Counted from the first letter of the stretch, positions 25,501 through 35,825 are shown. The stretch: 64,000 nucleotides of DNA from Alistipes sp. (GCA_017646625.1 JAGCMF010000003.1:1-64000); one strand, 5' to 3'. Notes: generated by a model not told the origin, from the sequence alone. Numbers and translations: made by a program.

Positions 25501-26239
25501 CCTTATAGCCTTGCTCCTTGTGTCGTGCTCACCTCCCGAGTTAGAGATGCGTAGTGGAGAGGTGTCGGTGGCATATGTATGGTCGTTGGCACATGAACGG
25601 TCAACGAAGATAAAGAGTGACATATTCATACGCGGTCGTGTGGTGTTAACAGACAAGCTGGGCGAGATATCACGCAGCATCATCGTAGCAGATGATAGTG
25701 GCGGTGCGGAGATAAAGATTGACCTCGACAACATCAATGATATAATACCTATATACTCCGAGGTGACACTCCACCTCTCGGGATTAAGCGTAGGCCGCGA
25801 GGGCAGCAAGATTGTCGTTGGCGAGCACCCCACAGCACAGTATGTCGTAGATAGGATTCCATCGGATAGGGTATTTAACTATATCACGCTACATGATACA
25901 GATTGCGGTCCTCTCACACCCGAAGTTGTGCGCATAGGTGATATAGATGCGTGGCACATGCTACGTAGCATATCGATTGATGGCGTACACTTTGTCGATG
26001 AGGAGAAGGGAGCATGCTGGGCGGAGTACGACGACGAGAGGCAGCGTCGCATAACCACGGTGCATCACATCACCGACGGTGTAGATACAATCCCCGTCAT
26101 CGTCAATGGCGAGTGCCGCTACGCTGCGGAGTCACTACCACAAGGTCCTCTTCGTATTACGGCAATTGTCGATTGGCATGATGGTGCTATTGCCCTACGC
26201 ATCGCCAACCACAGAGTACAATCCACAGCCACCAATTAA
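25475..26239 (+). CDS. DUF5689-like lipoprotein 2
   Basis: The 254-residue protein begins MRGIVALISLIALLLVSCSP, with Cys18 as the lipidated residue. It has the same domain as its upstream neighbour (SDIFIRGRVVLTDKLGEISR followed by SIIVADDSGGAEIKIDL) and a comparable second half. The start lies within the end of the first lipoprotein gene, so both are translated from one message, probably together with serB. No partner such as a peptidase or receptor is next to them, so the role remains open. Confidence 0.72.
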   Translation: MRGIVALISLIALLLVSCSPPELEMRSGEVSVAYVWSLAHERSTKIKSDIFIRGRVVLTDKLGEISRSIIVADDSGGAEIKIDLDNINDIIPIYSEVTLHLSGLSVGREGSKIVVGEHPTAQYVVDRIPSDRVFNYITLHDTDCGPLTPEVVRIGDIDAWHMLRSISIDGVHFVDEEKGACWAEYDDERQRRITTVHHITDGVDTIPVIVNGECRYAAESLPQGPLRITAIVDWHDGAIALRIANHRVQSTATN

Positions 26240-26290
26240 GCATAATTACACCTACCGCAGAGTATCGATGCCAAGAGATATCCTCAACCA

Positions 26291-27496
26291 CTACCTCAAT
26301 CTATGAGCATGGAAGTGAGGTGTGACGATGCGTATAAAGAAAAGCAGGGCTATGAGCACGAGCACAGCACCAAGAATGTAGCAATATGTATAGCCATACT
26401 CCGAGACGGTGCCACCGATGAGCATACCACCACCGATACCGACATCCCAGCCTGTAAGATATGTGGCATTTGCCGTCGCACGGCGCGAATTAGGGGCGAG
26501 ATTGATAAATAGCGTGTTATACGCAGGGAACATGGTGCCATAACCGAAGCCAAAGAGAAAGGCTGTGAGGAAGTAGGCTACATATCCTACAGCGATGCTT
26601 ACATCTGCTGCAGAGGAGAGGAGTGCCTCGCCCACAGCACCAACGAAGGCTATCACAATGCCTGCGCGTATAGTCTCTGTTATATATCCCCTATCTACCC
26701 TCTTACCAGAGTGTAGGCGCGAGGTGATGAGACCCGCTGCCATAACAGTAAAAAAGAGTCCTGCATTATGAGTGATGCCCACCTGCTTGGCATATAGGGC
26801 GATGTAACTCGTGGTCATGCCATAGGGTATTGCGAGCATAAAGAAGGCGATACATGCCCATATACCCTCCTTGAGGAAGAACCTATCTGCCGACAGCTTA
26901 AACTCCACACGCTGTGACACATCGCGGCGTGACGTGCGCACAAGAGCACCAAGAAGCAGTCCTACGCCGCCCGTAACAAGTGACGTAAGGAATAGCAACT
27001 GATAGTTACCCGAGGAGATGACAAAGAGTCCCACCATAGGACCAAAGGCCATGGCAAGGTTATTAGTAACGCCATAGTAGCCGAGACCCTCACCACGACG
27101 CGAGGAGGGCATGACATCGATAACGAGGGTATTGCCCGCCGTAGTAAGCATGCCAAAGCTAAAACCATGGAAGATGCGTAGCAGGATAAACATAGCGAGA
27201 GATGCCGTGATGAAGAAGTAGCCGAGGAATGATGCTACAAAGACTGCATACGAAACGATATATACCAGTTTGCGCGGTAGAAGGTCGGCAACAAAGCCCG
27301 CCATAGGGCGCACACTCAACACAGCAACGACATAGCACGACAGCACTACACCGACCATAGTAGGGCCTATGTTGAATGTATCCTTGAGGTATAGTGGCAA
27401 CGTGGGTACAAGGATAAAGAATGAAAACGACATCATAAATGCCGCAATACACACAAAGACATAGTCTCGTGTCCAGAGTCTATCTTGCCCAGCCAT
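26291..27496 (-). CDS. Major facilitator superfamily transporter
   Basis: The 401-residue protein has about 12 membrane segments and begins with MFS-type sequence (FVCIAAFMMSFSFFILVPTL, then YLKDTFNIGPTMVGVVLSCY). The loop 2-3 signature is recognisable as RPMAGFVADLLPRKLVY, and a RRGEGLGYYG motif follows TM5. This looks like a drug or metabolite exporter of the YfcJ/arabinose-efflux type; the substrate cannot be read. It lies downstream of the starch enzymes on the same strand but is separated from them by a terminator at about 27596-27630, so it is probably independent. Confidence 0.85.
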   Translation of the reverse strand: MAGQDRLWTRDYVFVCIAAFMMSFSFFILVPTLPLYLKDTFNIGPTMVGVVLSCYVVAVLSVRPMAGFVADLLPRKLVYIVSYAVFVASFLGYFFITASLAMFILLRIFHGFSFGMLTTAGNTLVIDVMPSSRRGEGLGYYGVTNNLAMAFGPMVGLFVISSGNYQLLFLTSLVTGGVGLLLGALVRTSRRDVSQRVEFKLSADRFFLKEGIWACIAFFMLAIPYGMTTSYIALYAKQVGITHNAGLFFTVMAAGLITSRLHSGKRVDRGYITETIRAGIVIAFVGAVGEALLSSAADVSIAVGYVAYFLTAFLFGFGYGTMFPAYNTLFINLAPNSRRATANATYLTGWDVGIGGGMLIGGTVSEYGYTYCYILGAVLVLIALLFFIRIVTPHFHAHRLR

Positions 27497-27595
27497 ACCC
27501 TATCGATTAAAACTATACACAAAGTTAGTACAAAAGTCGTGACGATGTACCTTCACACCAAACATTTTATCATCACAACAACACAAAATAGATAA

Positions 27596-27630
27596 AAAGA
27601 GGGTGTCGCATCTAAAAGACACAACACCCT
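27596..27630 (-). terminator. Terminator of the glycan utilisation operon
   Basis: On the minus strand AGGGTG (27630-27625) and CACCCT (27605-27600), with an inner GTGTC/GACAC pairing, form a stem followed by CTTTTTATC. It lies 43 bp past the last GH13 gene. Confidence 0.65.
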
Positions 27631-27672
27631 ATAAATAGTCAGCGTGACCTCACACGCAATCATGCAGGGATA

Positions 27673-29535
27673 TTAACGCTTAAACTCAACGATGAGGGCA
27701 GACATTGGCTCTACCGTAACATCATTCATATCTACAGTAGCGCCACTGACAACATCTATACCATCATGCAGCGAGGCGCCTATCTCGCTATAGCGCGACC
27801 AAGGCACACAACGTGCATCATTCGTATTGTTTATATATACAAAGACAACCTCCTCATCATTATAACGGAAGTAGGCATACGTATTATCTCTATCGATAAA
27901 GTGCATAGTTCTACCACTATGGATGACACCCTTATCCTTACGCCAATTCATCAGATGGCGGGTATAGTCGTATACATCCTTCTGGTCGCCGCTATGCTGC
28001 GATGCGTCGAAGAGGTTTACAGCATCACCCTCCCAGCCACCAGGGAAGTCAATACGCAATGTAGGATGTCCCTTTGAACGGTCCGTAGAACGGAACATAT
28101 GCTCATCGCCGTACAACATCTGGGGCATACCGCGTAGTGTGGTTATAAGCGCTGCGACAATCTTCATCCTACGTGCATCACCCACACACACATCACCAAT
28201 ACGATCAGTATCGTGATTAGCAGCCATAATCATCATATTATCGAGGTCGTGGTACACGAAGTCGTGAGACAACACATCGTAGATGCGTGTCATACCGATA
28301 CCCCAGCCACCATCTCCACTCTCCGTCATAGCAGCACGTATGGCGTCGTGCAATGGGAAGTCCATAATCGACTTAAGGTGCGAGTCGAAGCCATCCTTAT
28401 TTGCATTACCGCCCTGCCAATATGCCAACTGCGGGATTGAAGATGTCCACACCTCACCTACAATGTTGAAGTTAGGATACTCATCCATGACAGCCTCACA
28501 CCACAAGCTCATAGGGTTCTTCTCATTGTATGGGTATGTATCTACACGGAAACCATCGAGATCAGAGTACTCAATCCACCATATAGCCCACTGCTGGAAA
28601 TAACGCAATAGATAGGGGTTATCCAAGTTCATATCGGCCATACTACGGTCAAACCAACCACTCTCCATCTGATATAGGTCGGCCTGCGAGGCATTGAAGT
28701 CCATATTTGTTGAGAAGGTCCAGTTAGACTGCGTATAGCTATCCCACTGGTGTGTCCAGTCTGTAAATGGCTGATCGTCATACCACCAATGTGTCGTAGA
28801 ACTATGGTTAGGAACGATATCCATGATAACCTTCAAGCCATGATTATGGCACTCCTCGACATACTCCCTAAAGAGTTCGTTAGTGCCATAGCGGGGGTCA
28901 ATACGATAGTAGTCGCTACATGAGTAACCGTGGTACGAGGCACCATCCTCATCATCGAGCAACAGCGGCGTGCACCACACGGCAGTAGCACCGAGGTCAG
29001 CAATATAGTCAAGATGGTTCATGATACCACGTAGGTCACCACCATGACGACGACCTGGATTACCTCTATCTACCTTCTCCCTTGTATCATCACTATTGTC
29101 ATTCGTCACATCACCATTAGCAAAGCGGTCAGGCATGATAAGGTATACAAAGTCGGCATTAGTGAAGCTCTCACGGTAGCGTGAGCCCTCCCTACGTGCC
29201 GAGATGGTATATGGCACATCGAGGCTTCTCTTACCACATGTGAAGCGCAACGTATAGTCGCCAGGCATAGCATCATCCGCAATAGCCACATCTACGAAGA
29301 TGTAGTTGGGGCTATCAGCCTTATGCACGGCCGTAACAACGACACCACACTCCGCAGGTAGGATCTCGACATCGCAAGCACCGATACCCTCACCGTTAAC
29401 CATAAGCTGCAAAGGCATATTCATGCCCACCCACCACGACAGTGGCTCTACATGCGACACGCGCACTTGTGGTTTTGTGCCAAAGGCCGAGGTCACAGCT
29501 ACAAGTGCAAGCACCAAAACAATAAATCTCTTCAT
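27673..29535 (-). CDS. Neopullulanase/cyclomaltodextrinase-like GH13 enzyme (SusA type)
   Basis: SusA-type enzymes cut maltooligosaccharides in the periplasm. The 620-residue protein has a signal peptide (MKRFIVLVLALVAVTSAFG) without lipobox, an N-terminal Ig-like domain (about 25-120), then the GH13 barrel. Conserved regions: DIVPNHSS, DGFRVDTYP with the nucleophile Asp, FNIVGEVWT with the general acid Glu, and ANHDTDR. The start region YLIMPDRFANGD is typical of neopullulanases, as is the length. It is the last gene of the operon, 10 bp downstream of another GH13 gene. Confidence 0.9.
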   Translation of the reverse strand: MKRFIVLVLALVAVTSAFGTKPQVRVSHVEPLSWWVGMNMPLQLMVNGEGIGACDVEILPAECGVVVTAVHKADSPNYIFVDVAIADDAMPGDYTLRFTCGKRSLDVPYTISARREGSRYRESFTNADFVYLIMPDRFANGDVTNDNSDDTREKVDRGNPGRRHGGDLRGIMNHLDYIADLGATAVWCTPLLLDDEDGASYHGYSCSDYYRIDPRYGTNELFREYVEECHNHGLKVIMDIVPNHSSTTHWWYDDQPFTDWTHQWDSYTQSNWTFSTNMDFNASQADLYQMESGWFDRSMADMNLDNPYLLRYFQQWAIWWIEYSDLDGFRVDTYPYNEKNPMSLWCEAVMDEYPNFNIVGEVWTSSIPQLAYWQGGNANKDGFDSHLKSIMDFPLHDAIRAAMTESGDGGWGIGMTRIYDVLSHDFVYHDLDNMMIMAANHDTDRIGDVCVGDARRMKIVAALITTLRGMPQMLYGDEHMFRSTDRSKGHPTLRIDFPGGWEGDAVNLFDASQHSGDQKDVYDYTRHLMNWRKDKGVIHSGRTMHFIDRDNTYAYFRYNDEEVVFVYINNTNDARCVPWSRYSEIGASLHDGIDVVSGATVDMNDVTVEPMSALIVEFKR

Positions 29536-29545
29536 CTCAAACTCT

Positions 29546-30832
29546 CTATTTTACTAAAATCTGATAACTCCATGGCTGAAGGTCACGTTCCACATGCTCA
29601 TCAAGCCTTACACGTTCGCCCGACAAGGCATCACGATAGACACCAGCATATATACCCGTGTTGAAGTCTGCATGAATAACATAGGGCGAGAGGTTCATAA
29701 TGGCAACAACACGGCTACCATTAACCTCACGCACAAAGGTCATAATGCAGTCTTTGGCATTATTATCTATCTCTATCATCTCGCCGCCTCGTTCTCCCGC
29801 AGCGAGTGCTGCCTCGCCATGCTTAAGTGCCGTAAGACGTCGGTACAACTCCGTTGTGCGATTCTCAACATATGCCGATGTGGGTATGGCATCACGTTCA
29901 AAGAACTCGAAAGAGTGGTCATAACCCACCTCCTGACCAGTATAGATAAGGGGCATAGTGGATGGCATAAGGAAGGTCATCGCAGTCATAACCTCCAGGG
30001 CACGACCAAAGCGCGACTGCTCGGAGCCACTCCACGAATTCTCATCGTGGTTTGAGGTAAAGCTCATGCGCATAGCCTCACGTGGATACCTCGCACGTTC
30101 AGCATGTATAGCATTACGCAAATCCCAAACCCTACGTGCGCCCTTGGCTATATCACACATTATATGATGTATATTCCACTGGTAGCTCATGTTAAAGGCT
30201 CTATCGAAGAGGTTATCCTCCTCGGCCTCGGCAAGCATAAATATATCCGACTTAATGCGGTGTAGCTCCTCCGATGCCTCCTGCCAGAACTCAATAGGCA
30301 CAAGCATAGCCATATCACAGCGATAGCCGTCCACACCGAACTTCTCGACCCAATAGCGCATGGCATCAATCTGACCACGCCACACGTCGTGATTAGCATA
30401 GTTCAGCTTCGCAGTATCTGTCCAGTCCCATGGCACAACAGCAACACCCTCCGCATCGCGTTCATACCACTCTGCGGGACGTTCCGTAATCCAACGTGCA
30501 TCGCGTGCCGTATGGTTAGCAACCCAGTCCAGGAGCACCTTCATGCCCAATGCATGAGCCGCCGTTACGAATGCACGAAACTCATCCTCCGTACCAAACT
30601 CCTCATTTACGGCCATATAGTCGCGGATGGAGTAGTACGAGCCAAGAGTGCCCTTACGCCCCTCCTGACCGATAGGATATATCGGCATAAGCCATATGGC
30701 ATCGACACCCAAAGAACGCAAGAATGAAAGACGTTCGATAGCGGCAACGAATGTTCCCTCGGGCGTAAACTGCCTAACATTTAATTCGTAGAGCACAGCA
30801 TTGTAGCTCCACTCGGGATTTGTATACATCAT
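29546..30832 (-). CDS. GH13 alpha-amylase family enzyme, no signal peptide
   Basis: The 428-residue protein starts MMYTNPEWSYNAVLYELNVR and lacks a signal peptide, so it should be cytoplasmic. It has the GH13 regions DWVANHTA, DGYRCDMAM (nucleophile), IFMLAEAEE (acid) and TSNHDENSW. It is closely similar to the lipoprotein GH13 encoded upstream (30987-32390), from which it differs mainly by the absent signal sequence; the two look like a duplication that serves different compartments. It follows that gene by 154 bp with a hairpin in between. Confidence 0.88.
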   Translation of the reverse strand: MMYTNPEWSYNAVLYELNVRQFTPEGTFVAAIERLSFLRSLGVDAIWLMPIYPIGQEGRKGTLGSYYSIRDYMAVNEEFGTEDEFRAFVTAAHALGMKVLLDWVANHTARDARWITERPAEWYERDAEGVAVVPWDWTDTAKLNYANHDVWRGQIDAMRYWVEKFGVDGYRCDMAMLVPIEFWQEASEELHRIKSDIFMLAEAEEDNLFDRAFNMSYQWNIHHIMCDIAKGARRVWDLRNAIHAERARYPREAMRMSFTSNHDENSWSGSEQSRFGRALEVMTAMTFLMPSTMPLIYTGQEVGYDHSFEFFERDAIPTSAYVENRTTELYRRLTALKHGEAALAAGERGGEMIEIDNNAKDCIMTFVREVNGSRVVAIMNLSPYVIHADFNTGIYAGVYRDALSGERVRLDEHVERDLQPWSYQILVK

Positions 30833-30905
30833 TAACCCTACACATTATTACAAGACCATCGACAACTCAACGTCGATAGTCACAAAGACCATGAAAGTGT
30901 ATAAC

Positions 30906-30939
30906 AGGGGTTGTCCAACATGTCCATCAGACAACCCCT
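30906..30939 (-). other. Intercistronic hairpin in the glycan operon
   Basis: AGGGGTTGTC (30906-30915) and GACAACCCCT (30930-30939) form a perfect 10-bp stem. The downstream bases on the minus strand are GTTATAC, so there is no U-run; partial termination or mRNA processing is possible. Confidence 0.5.
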
Positions 30940-30986
30940 CAATTATAGTATCCGCACAATACTACGGATAGGTATCTCTCAAGAGA

Positions 30987-32390
30987 CTACTTGGCAAGAA
31001 GTTCGAAGCCCCATGCGCCAAGCTCGATGACATCACCTGCCTGGAGGCTTCTCTCCTGACCGCAAGCACGTGTATAGTCGCCAGCGAACTCCTCGGTAAC
31101 AGTAACAACCTGTGGCTCGTTAGAGAAGTTGAAGACGCAGAATACCTTGTTGTTGTCGTTCTCGCGTGAGAATGCCAACACTGTCTCTGGAGCACCCTCA
31201 AGGTATACCATAGGAGCTACGTTAGCACCAGCAGCCAATACAGAATTATTGTGACGGAATGATGTGAGACGACGGTAGAAGTCGCGGAAATCCTGGCCAT
31301 AGTTAACATCAACAAGCTCCTCTACAGAGTCCTTCTCGAAGAAGGCGAGACGACGGTTGAGACCAATCTCCTGGCCTGTATAGATGAGTGGCTGGCTCTT
31401 TGGCAACACAAAGGTGAGAGCTGCGAAGGTGCGGTATGCATCGCCCATACGTTCGAACTCTGTACCTGCCCATGAGTTCTCGTCGTGGTTAGATGTAAAC
31501 ATGAGGCGCATTGCAGGAGCTGGATACTTCTCATCGTCACGTGCGAGGTACTCCTTAAGGTCGGCAACACTCTTGGCATCGGTCTTGATTGTGCCATCAC
31601 CAGCAACATTCTTTGTCTCGCTACCACCCTTTGCCATAGCGTTGAAGATGTGGTGCAACTCCCATGCGTATGTAGCATCGAAACCACTCTCATGCAACCA
31701 TGTCTCCTCGCCCTCGGCCAAGAGGTATACATCTGGGTTGATAGCACGAATCTCCTCCCATGCCATCTTCCAGAAGTCACCAGGGACATTCATAGCAACG
31801 TCACAACGGTAGCCATCAACACCCTTCTCTACCCAGAACTTCAAGGCGTCAAGCATAGCAGCACGCATCTCCTGGTTCTTGTAGTTCAACTTTGCGATAT
31901 CTGTCCAGTCGTACTCTACGATAGGCAGACCTGTGGTCTCATCAATAACGTACCAATCCTTCTTGCCCTCTCTCCACCAGTTAGCATCACGTGATGTGTG
32001 GTTAGCAACCCAGTCAAGAATAACCTTAAGACCGAGGTCGTGAGCTGTAGCAAGGAAGTGATCGAAGTCCTCCATAGTACCAAACTCGGGGTTGATAGCC
32101 TTATAGTCGATGATTGAGTAGTATGAACCGAGTGTGCCCTTACGACCATCAACACCAATAGGACTGATAGGCATAAGCCATACGATATCTACGCCCATAG
32201 CCTTAAGCTCGGGGAGGTACTTCTCGGCAGCAGCGAAGGTACCCTCAACGGTAGCCTGACGGATGTTCAACTCATAGACAACAGAGTTGTACTTGTCGAA
32301 ATCGTTAGTAGTGGCTACAGCATCAGAGCCACAGTTGCAGCAGCTAACAAAGGCGAGAGCCGCAGCAATAATTGCAAAAAACTTCTTCAT
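30987..32390 (-). CDS. GH13 alpha-amylase family lipoprotein
   Basis: The 467-residue protein begins MKKFFAIIAAALAFVSCCNC, a lipoprotein signal with Cys17 or Cys18 lipidated. The GH13 barrel has DWVANHTS, DGYRCDVAM, VYLLAEGEE and TSNHDENSW, and ends with a small all-beta domain. The early motif YNSVVYELNIRQAT is shared with the next gene downstream. It probably acts at the outer membrane or periplasmic side on maltodextrins. It lies 26 bp downstream of the 709-residue GH13 gene. Confidence 0.9.
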   Translation of the reverse strand: MKKFFAIIAAALAFVSCCNCGSDAVATTNDFDKYNSVVYELNIRQATVEGTFAAAEKYLPELKAMGVDIVWLMPISPIGVDGRKGTLGSYYSIIDYKAINPEFGTMEDFDHFLATAHDLGLKVILDWVANHTSRDANWWREGKKDWYVIDETTGLPIVEYDWTDIAKLNYKNQEMRAAMLDALKFWVEKGVDGYRCDVAMNVPGDFWKMAWEEIRAINPDVYLLAEGEETWLHESGFDATYAWELHHIFNAMAKGGSETKNVAGDGTIKTDAKSVADLKEYLARDDEKYPAPAMRLMFTSNHDENSWAGTEFERMGDAYRTFAALTFVLPKSQPLIYTGQEIGLNRRLAFFEKDSVEELVDVNYGQDFRDFYRRLTSFRHNNSVLAAGANVAPMVYLEGAPETVLAFSRENDNNKVFCVFNFSNEPQVVTVTEEFAGDYTRACGQERSLQAGDVIELGAWGFELLAK

Positions 32391-32416
32391 TTGTGTAATA
32401 TTTATTTGTGTTATCT

Positions 32417-34546
32417 CTACTTATTGATTATCGCATAACCATATGCTGGCAATGTGATGGTAAGTTTACCGCAGCCCTGGCACTCAACAGCCGCACCATC
32501 TGTAGCTACGGCAATAGCTGTATCTGCGCACTTGGCAAAGGTTGGGAGCTCAACATCAATGTTCTTTGCCTCGCCACGAACATTAATACCTACGACACTC
32601 CACTGACCCATGTAGTGACGGATGAAGACCCAAGCGGCATCGTCAACATAGAGTGTGCGCAAGTCGCCATACATCAATGGCATAGAGCCTCGACGATTCT
32701 TCAACAACGCCTGTGTCTGTGCGTACTCACGCTGCTGGTACTCATTATAGCCCTCAAAGGTCATCATATCGCGGTTATCAGGATCGTTAGCACCAGGAAC
32801 ACCATACTCATCACCCTGATAGATGCATGGAACACCTGGCACGGTAGTGATGATGGCCTTAAGGAGCTGCAAGCCGGCATGACCCTTATCCATATCGCCC
32901 ACTACGACCTCACGGTGCCAACCCTCGGCCTTATCATCTGGACACCACAACGACATATCGCCACCAGCCAACGAGATGAAGCGTGGCTTATCATGGTTAC
33001 CAGTGATGTTACCCATAGTATGGTGCGAGCCATATGCAGCCTCCGACTCCTCAACGGTAGCAGCGATGAGGCGCATAGATCGATTCTCATCAACGATAAC
33101 GTCACGCGAGTTGTGATATAGGTTGAAATCGAACTGCGAGTCGATCATACCTGTCTTAACATACGAGCCAATAAGTTCTACATCGCCATATGTCTCGCCA
33201 ATCTGCCATAGATTACGGTCAGGCATCTCACTCTTCATCTTATGAGTGAGCATACGCCAATAGTCCAACGGAATATGCTTACAAGCATCGTGACGGTAGC
33301 CATCGAAGTCGAAGTTACGTACCCAATGGAGTGCCGAGTCAGTCATAGGATCGCACACCTCAACACGTTCCAAGTCAAGCGTTGGGATATGCTCATCAAA
33401 CCATGTTGTAAGACGTGTCTCACCATCCCACTGACCTATATTCTTTCTACCGTCAGGAAGCATCAACTCGGTTGTCCAATCAGGATGCTCCTGGAGCACT
33501 GGCGAGTTGATATGTAGGTGGTTAGCCACATAGTCGAGGATGACATTCTTCTGGTTATCATGCGCCGTAGCAAGCATCTCGCGCAACTCCTCATCTGTAC
33601 CAAAGCGCTTATCTACAACAGTGCTATAGATAGGCCAGTAGCCATGATATCCCGAGAACTTGGTATCAGGATTTACATTCTGACCCCATGCATCGTATGG
33701 GTTCTGCGTGATAGGCGAAATCCAGATTGTTGTAATGCCGAGGTCGGTGAAGAAACCATCGTTAATCTTCTCTGTGATACCGGCAATATCGCCACCCTGA
33801 TAGTCAACCTTATCAAGAACCTCTGGTGAGTTAATCTTCCAATCATTCTCCGCATTGCCATTGTTGAAGCGGTCGATCATCAACGAGTAGAGAATCTGCG
33901 ACTGGTTGTCGTGACGAGAGATCTGCGCAGCATCTGTCACAACAGCACCATACTCCAAAGGAAGGAGCACATCGTTGAAACGACCAGATGCAGAGGCCGC
34001 AAAGATGCGAATCACAGAACGACCAAAGTCGTTAGCAACCTCGGGGATAGCGACACTAATGATATTGCCATCGATGGCAACATCTTCAATACGCACATTC
34101 TGCCACAAAGCGATAGCCTCAACAACAGGCTGTGTTGCCTCAACAACGATACGACCATCCTCGACAGCCATAGATGACATATAGCTGTCGGCAGTATCAC
34201 GAACACCACCGAGCACTACAACAGAGAGTGCCTCGCCATCGTGCCACACCTCGATAGTGGATACCAACGTACCAGCCTCGGTAGTGATGTCGAACTCCGA
34301 CCAATTGTCACTCTTGGCAGTAAGCGCAAGGCGTGCATCTGTAGTTGTCACGTTGTCAGCGCCCTCCCACTGTGGGTAGTAATCAGTGACGAAGTGCGAA
34401 GTAACACCTGTCTTAATTGTCATAGGCACAACAGCGGCGCTATTGCCACGCGCAAATGTACCATCAGCACTCTGCGAGGCGCAGCTCATAGCGAAAAGCG
34501 AGACGAGAAGCGCACATAGTGTAAAGATTGTAGTTTTTACTCTCAT
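32417..34546 (-). CDS. GH13 alpha-amylase lipoprotein with N-terminal beta domain
   Basis: The 709-residue protein has a lipoprotein signal (LLVSLFAMSC, Cys22). About residues 35-200 are a beta-rich N-terminal region, possibly a carbohydrate-binding or Ig-like domain. The barrel contains LDYVANHLH, DGYRHDACKHIPLDYW with the nucleophile Asp, LWQIGETYGD with the acid Glu, and TGNHDKPRF. The start YSLMIDRFNNGNAEND is typical of enzymes that act on pullulan or starch. Its place in the operon and lipidation fit a SusG-like surface amylase, though SusG has a different domain order; the exact role is inferred. Confidence 0.88.
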   Translation of the reverse strand: MRVKTTIFTLCALLVSLFAMSCASQSADGTFARGNSAAVVPMTIKTGVTSHFVTDYYPQWEGADNVTTTDARLALTAKSDNWSEFDITTEAGTLVSTIEVWHDGEALSVVVLGGVRDTADSYMSSMAVEDGRIVVEATQPVVEAIALWQNVRIEDVAIDGNIISVAIPEVANDFGRSVIRIFAASASGRFNDVLLPLEYGAVVTDAAQISRHDNQSQILYSLMIDRFNNGNAENDWKINSPEVLDKVDYQGGDIAGITEKINDGFFTDLGITTIWISPITQNPYDAWGQNVNPDTKFSGYHGYWPIYSTVVDKRFGTDEELREMLATAHDNQKNVILDYVANHLHINSPVLQEHPDWTTELMLPDGRKNIGQWDGETRLTTWFDEHIPTLDLERVEVCDPMTDSALHWVRNFDFDGYRHDACKHIPLDYWRMLTHKMKSEMPDRNLWQIGETYGDVELIGSYVKTGMIDSQFDFNLYHNSRDVIVDENRSMRLIAATVEESEAAYGSHHTMGNITGNHDKPRFISLAGGDMSLWCPDDKAEGWHREVVVGDMDKGHAGLQLLKAIITTVPGVPCIYQGDEYGVPGANDPDNRDMMTFEGYNEYQQREYAQTQALLKNRRGSMPLMYGDLRTLYVDDAAWVFIRHYMGQWSVVGINVRGEAKNIDVELPTFAKCADTAIAVATDGAAVECQGCGKLTITLPAYGYAIINK

Positions 34547-34577
34547 ATGTTTGTGTGTTAATAATTATTTCAGCCTC

Positions 34578-35825
34578 TTACTCCACATCGAGCATCCAGT
34601 CGATACCCTCATGAAGGTTATTATCATCTGTAAAGTCCCAATATGAGTTATTCTCCCACGTTGAGCCATAGCCCCATGCTGCGGGGTATGTGTATAGTCC
34701 CAAGCCATGACCTTGAACCTCGCCCTCAAGCAGGTCGGGCAGCGACTCTGTACCCCATGTTATAAGACCTATGCCACCGCCCGCTTTAACATCCTCGGCC
34801 AAGGCACGTAGCCATGCTCGCTGACGCGCAGGGGTATAATTTACCTCATTCTTCGCATCATCCCAATCGGGATAGTTGTACGAGTTATCACACCAGTCAC
34901 CCATCCACTTGCCGTCAACACTTCCCGTGGTAAACGAGTGGGCAGTCTCTAACACCATAATCCTCTTATTGTATCTCTTCAGCATATCCTTACCCAGAGA
35001 CTCGAAGCTATTATATGAGCCGAGGCTATGGCCTATGTTCTTACCAGGGTACCATGATAGCGCCACGACATCGTAACCCATGAAGCCATTATTCTTATAA
35101 GTATCAAGGATACCCACCTTCGATGGGTCAGCGATATGCAACGCCTTGATGATCTTAACATCCTTATCCTCCGAGAACTTACGCACAGCATCGTAGCCCT
35201 TCACAAGAAGGCGTGCTGAACGCACAGCATCATAACTACCACTCTGCATAAACCCGAGATTAACCTCATTGCCCACAGCAACGATAGCTGGCACAACACC
35301 CTTGTCATATAGAGCCTCGAGGCTCGAATATACCCACTCATACAACGCCACTCCGATGTTATACTCATCTAACGATGTCCAATCCTCGGGGAGGTTGTTA
35401 TGCGAAGCATCAGTAGCTGTGAAGATGTCGTAGTCGGGTTTCAAAGTGAGCATTATATCCAGGTCGTTAGACTTTGCGCACTTTGCATCCTCAACCACCC
35501 TATCCCACTGCTGCCAGTCGATAGTCACTCCCTCATACTCGGGGAATGCCACACGGTCGAGTTGTAGGCGTACGATATTTGCACCATGTGCCTTAATCGA
35601 CTTGTAGGGATCTGCCACCTCGCCATTCTCGCGGTATGTCAAACCAAGGTCCATGACATAGTTTGCAAAGGAGATAGTAGTACCCTTATAGAACTTATCA
35701 TACACCTCCTCCTGGTCGCCAGTCTCCTCGCCACCTGGCACATCAGGTAGCTGCACATCTGTGCTGTCGTCACATGCCACAGCAAGCAACAACATAGGTA
35801 ACAGCTTAAAAAGCCCTTTTATCAT
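34578..35825 (-). CDS. GH53 endo-beta-1,4-galactanase lipoprotein
   Basis: I chose the ATG at 35825 (MIKGLFKLLPMLLLAVACDD), which begins a clean lipoprotein signal with Cys18; a frame starting 78 bp earlier overlaps the intercistronic hairpin flank. The 415-residue protein shows GH53 features: FYKGTTISFANYVMDLGLTY, HGANIVRLQLDRVA, VAVGNEVNLGFM with the acid/base Glu, ALSWYPGKN, and MVLETAHSFT with the nucleophile Glu. GH53 enzymes cut beta-1,4-galactan or arabinogalactan, which is unexpected among starch-type GH13 genes. It sits directly after the SusCDE block. Confidence 0.87.
   Translation of the reverse strand: MIKGLFKLLPMLLLAVACDDSTDVQLPDVPGGEETGDQEEVYDKFYKGTTISFANYVMDLGLTYRENGEVADPYKSIKAHGANIVRLQLDRVAFPEYEGVTIDWQQWDRVVEDAKCAKSNDLDIMLTLKPDYDIFTATDASHNNLPEDWTSLDEYNIGVALYEWVYSSLEALYDKGVVPAIVAVGNEVNLGFMQSGSYDAVRSARLLVKGYDAVRKFSEDKDVKIIKALHIADPSKVGILDTYKNNGFMGYDVVALSWYPGKNIGHSLGSYNSFESLGKDMLKRYNKRIMVLETAHSFTTGSVDGKWMGDWCDNSYNYPDWDDAKNEVNYTPARQRAWLRALAEDVKAGGGIGLITWGTESLPDLLEGEVQGHGLGLYTYPAAWGYGSTWENNSYWDFTDDNNLHEGIDWMLDVE

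Noticed and set aside
32408-33121. Plus-strand frame of 237 codons
   Set aside because: Antisense to the 709-residue GH13 gene, which has all catalytic regions.
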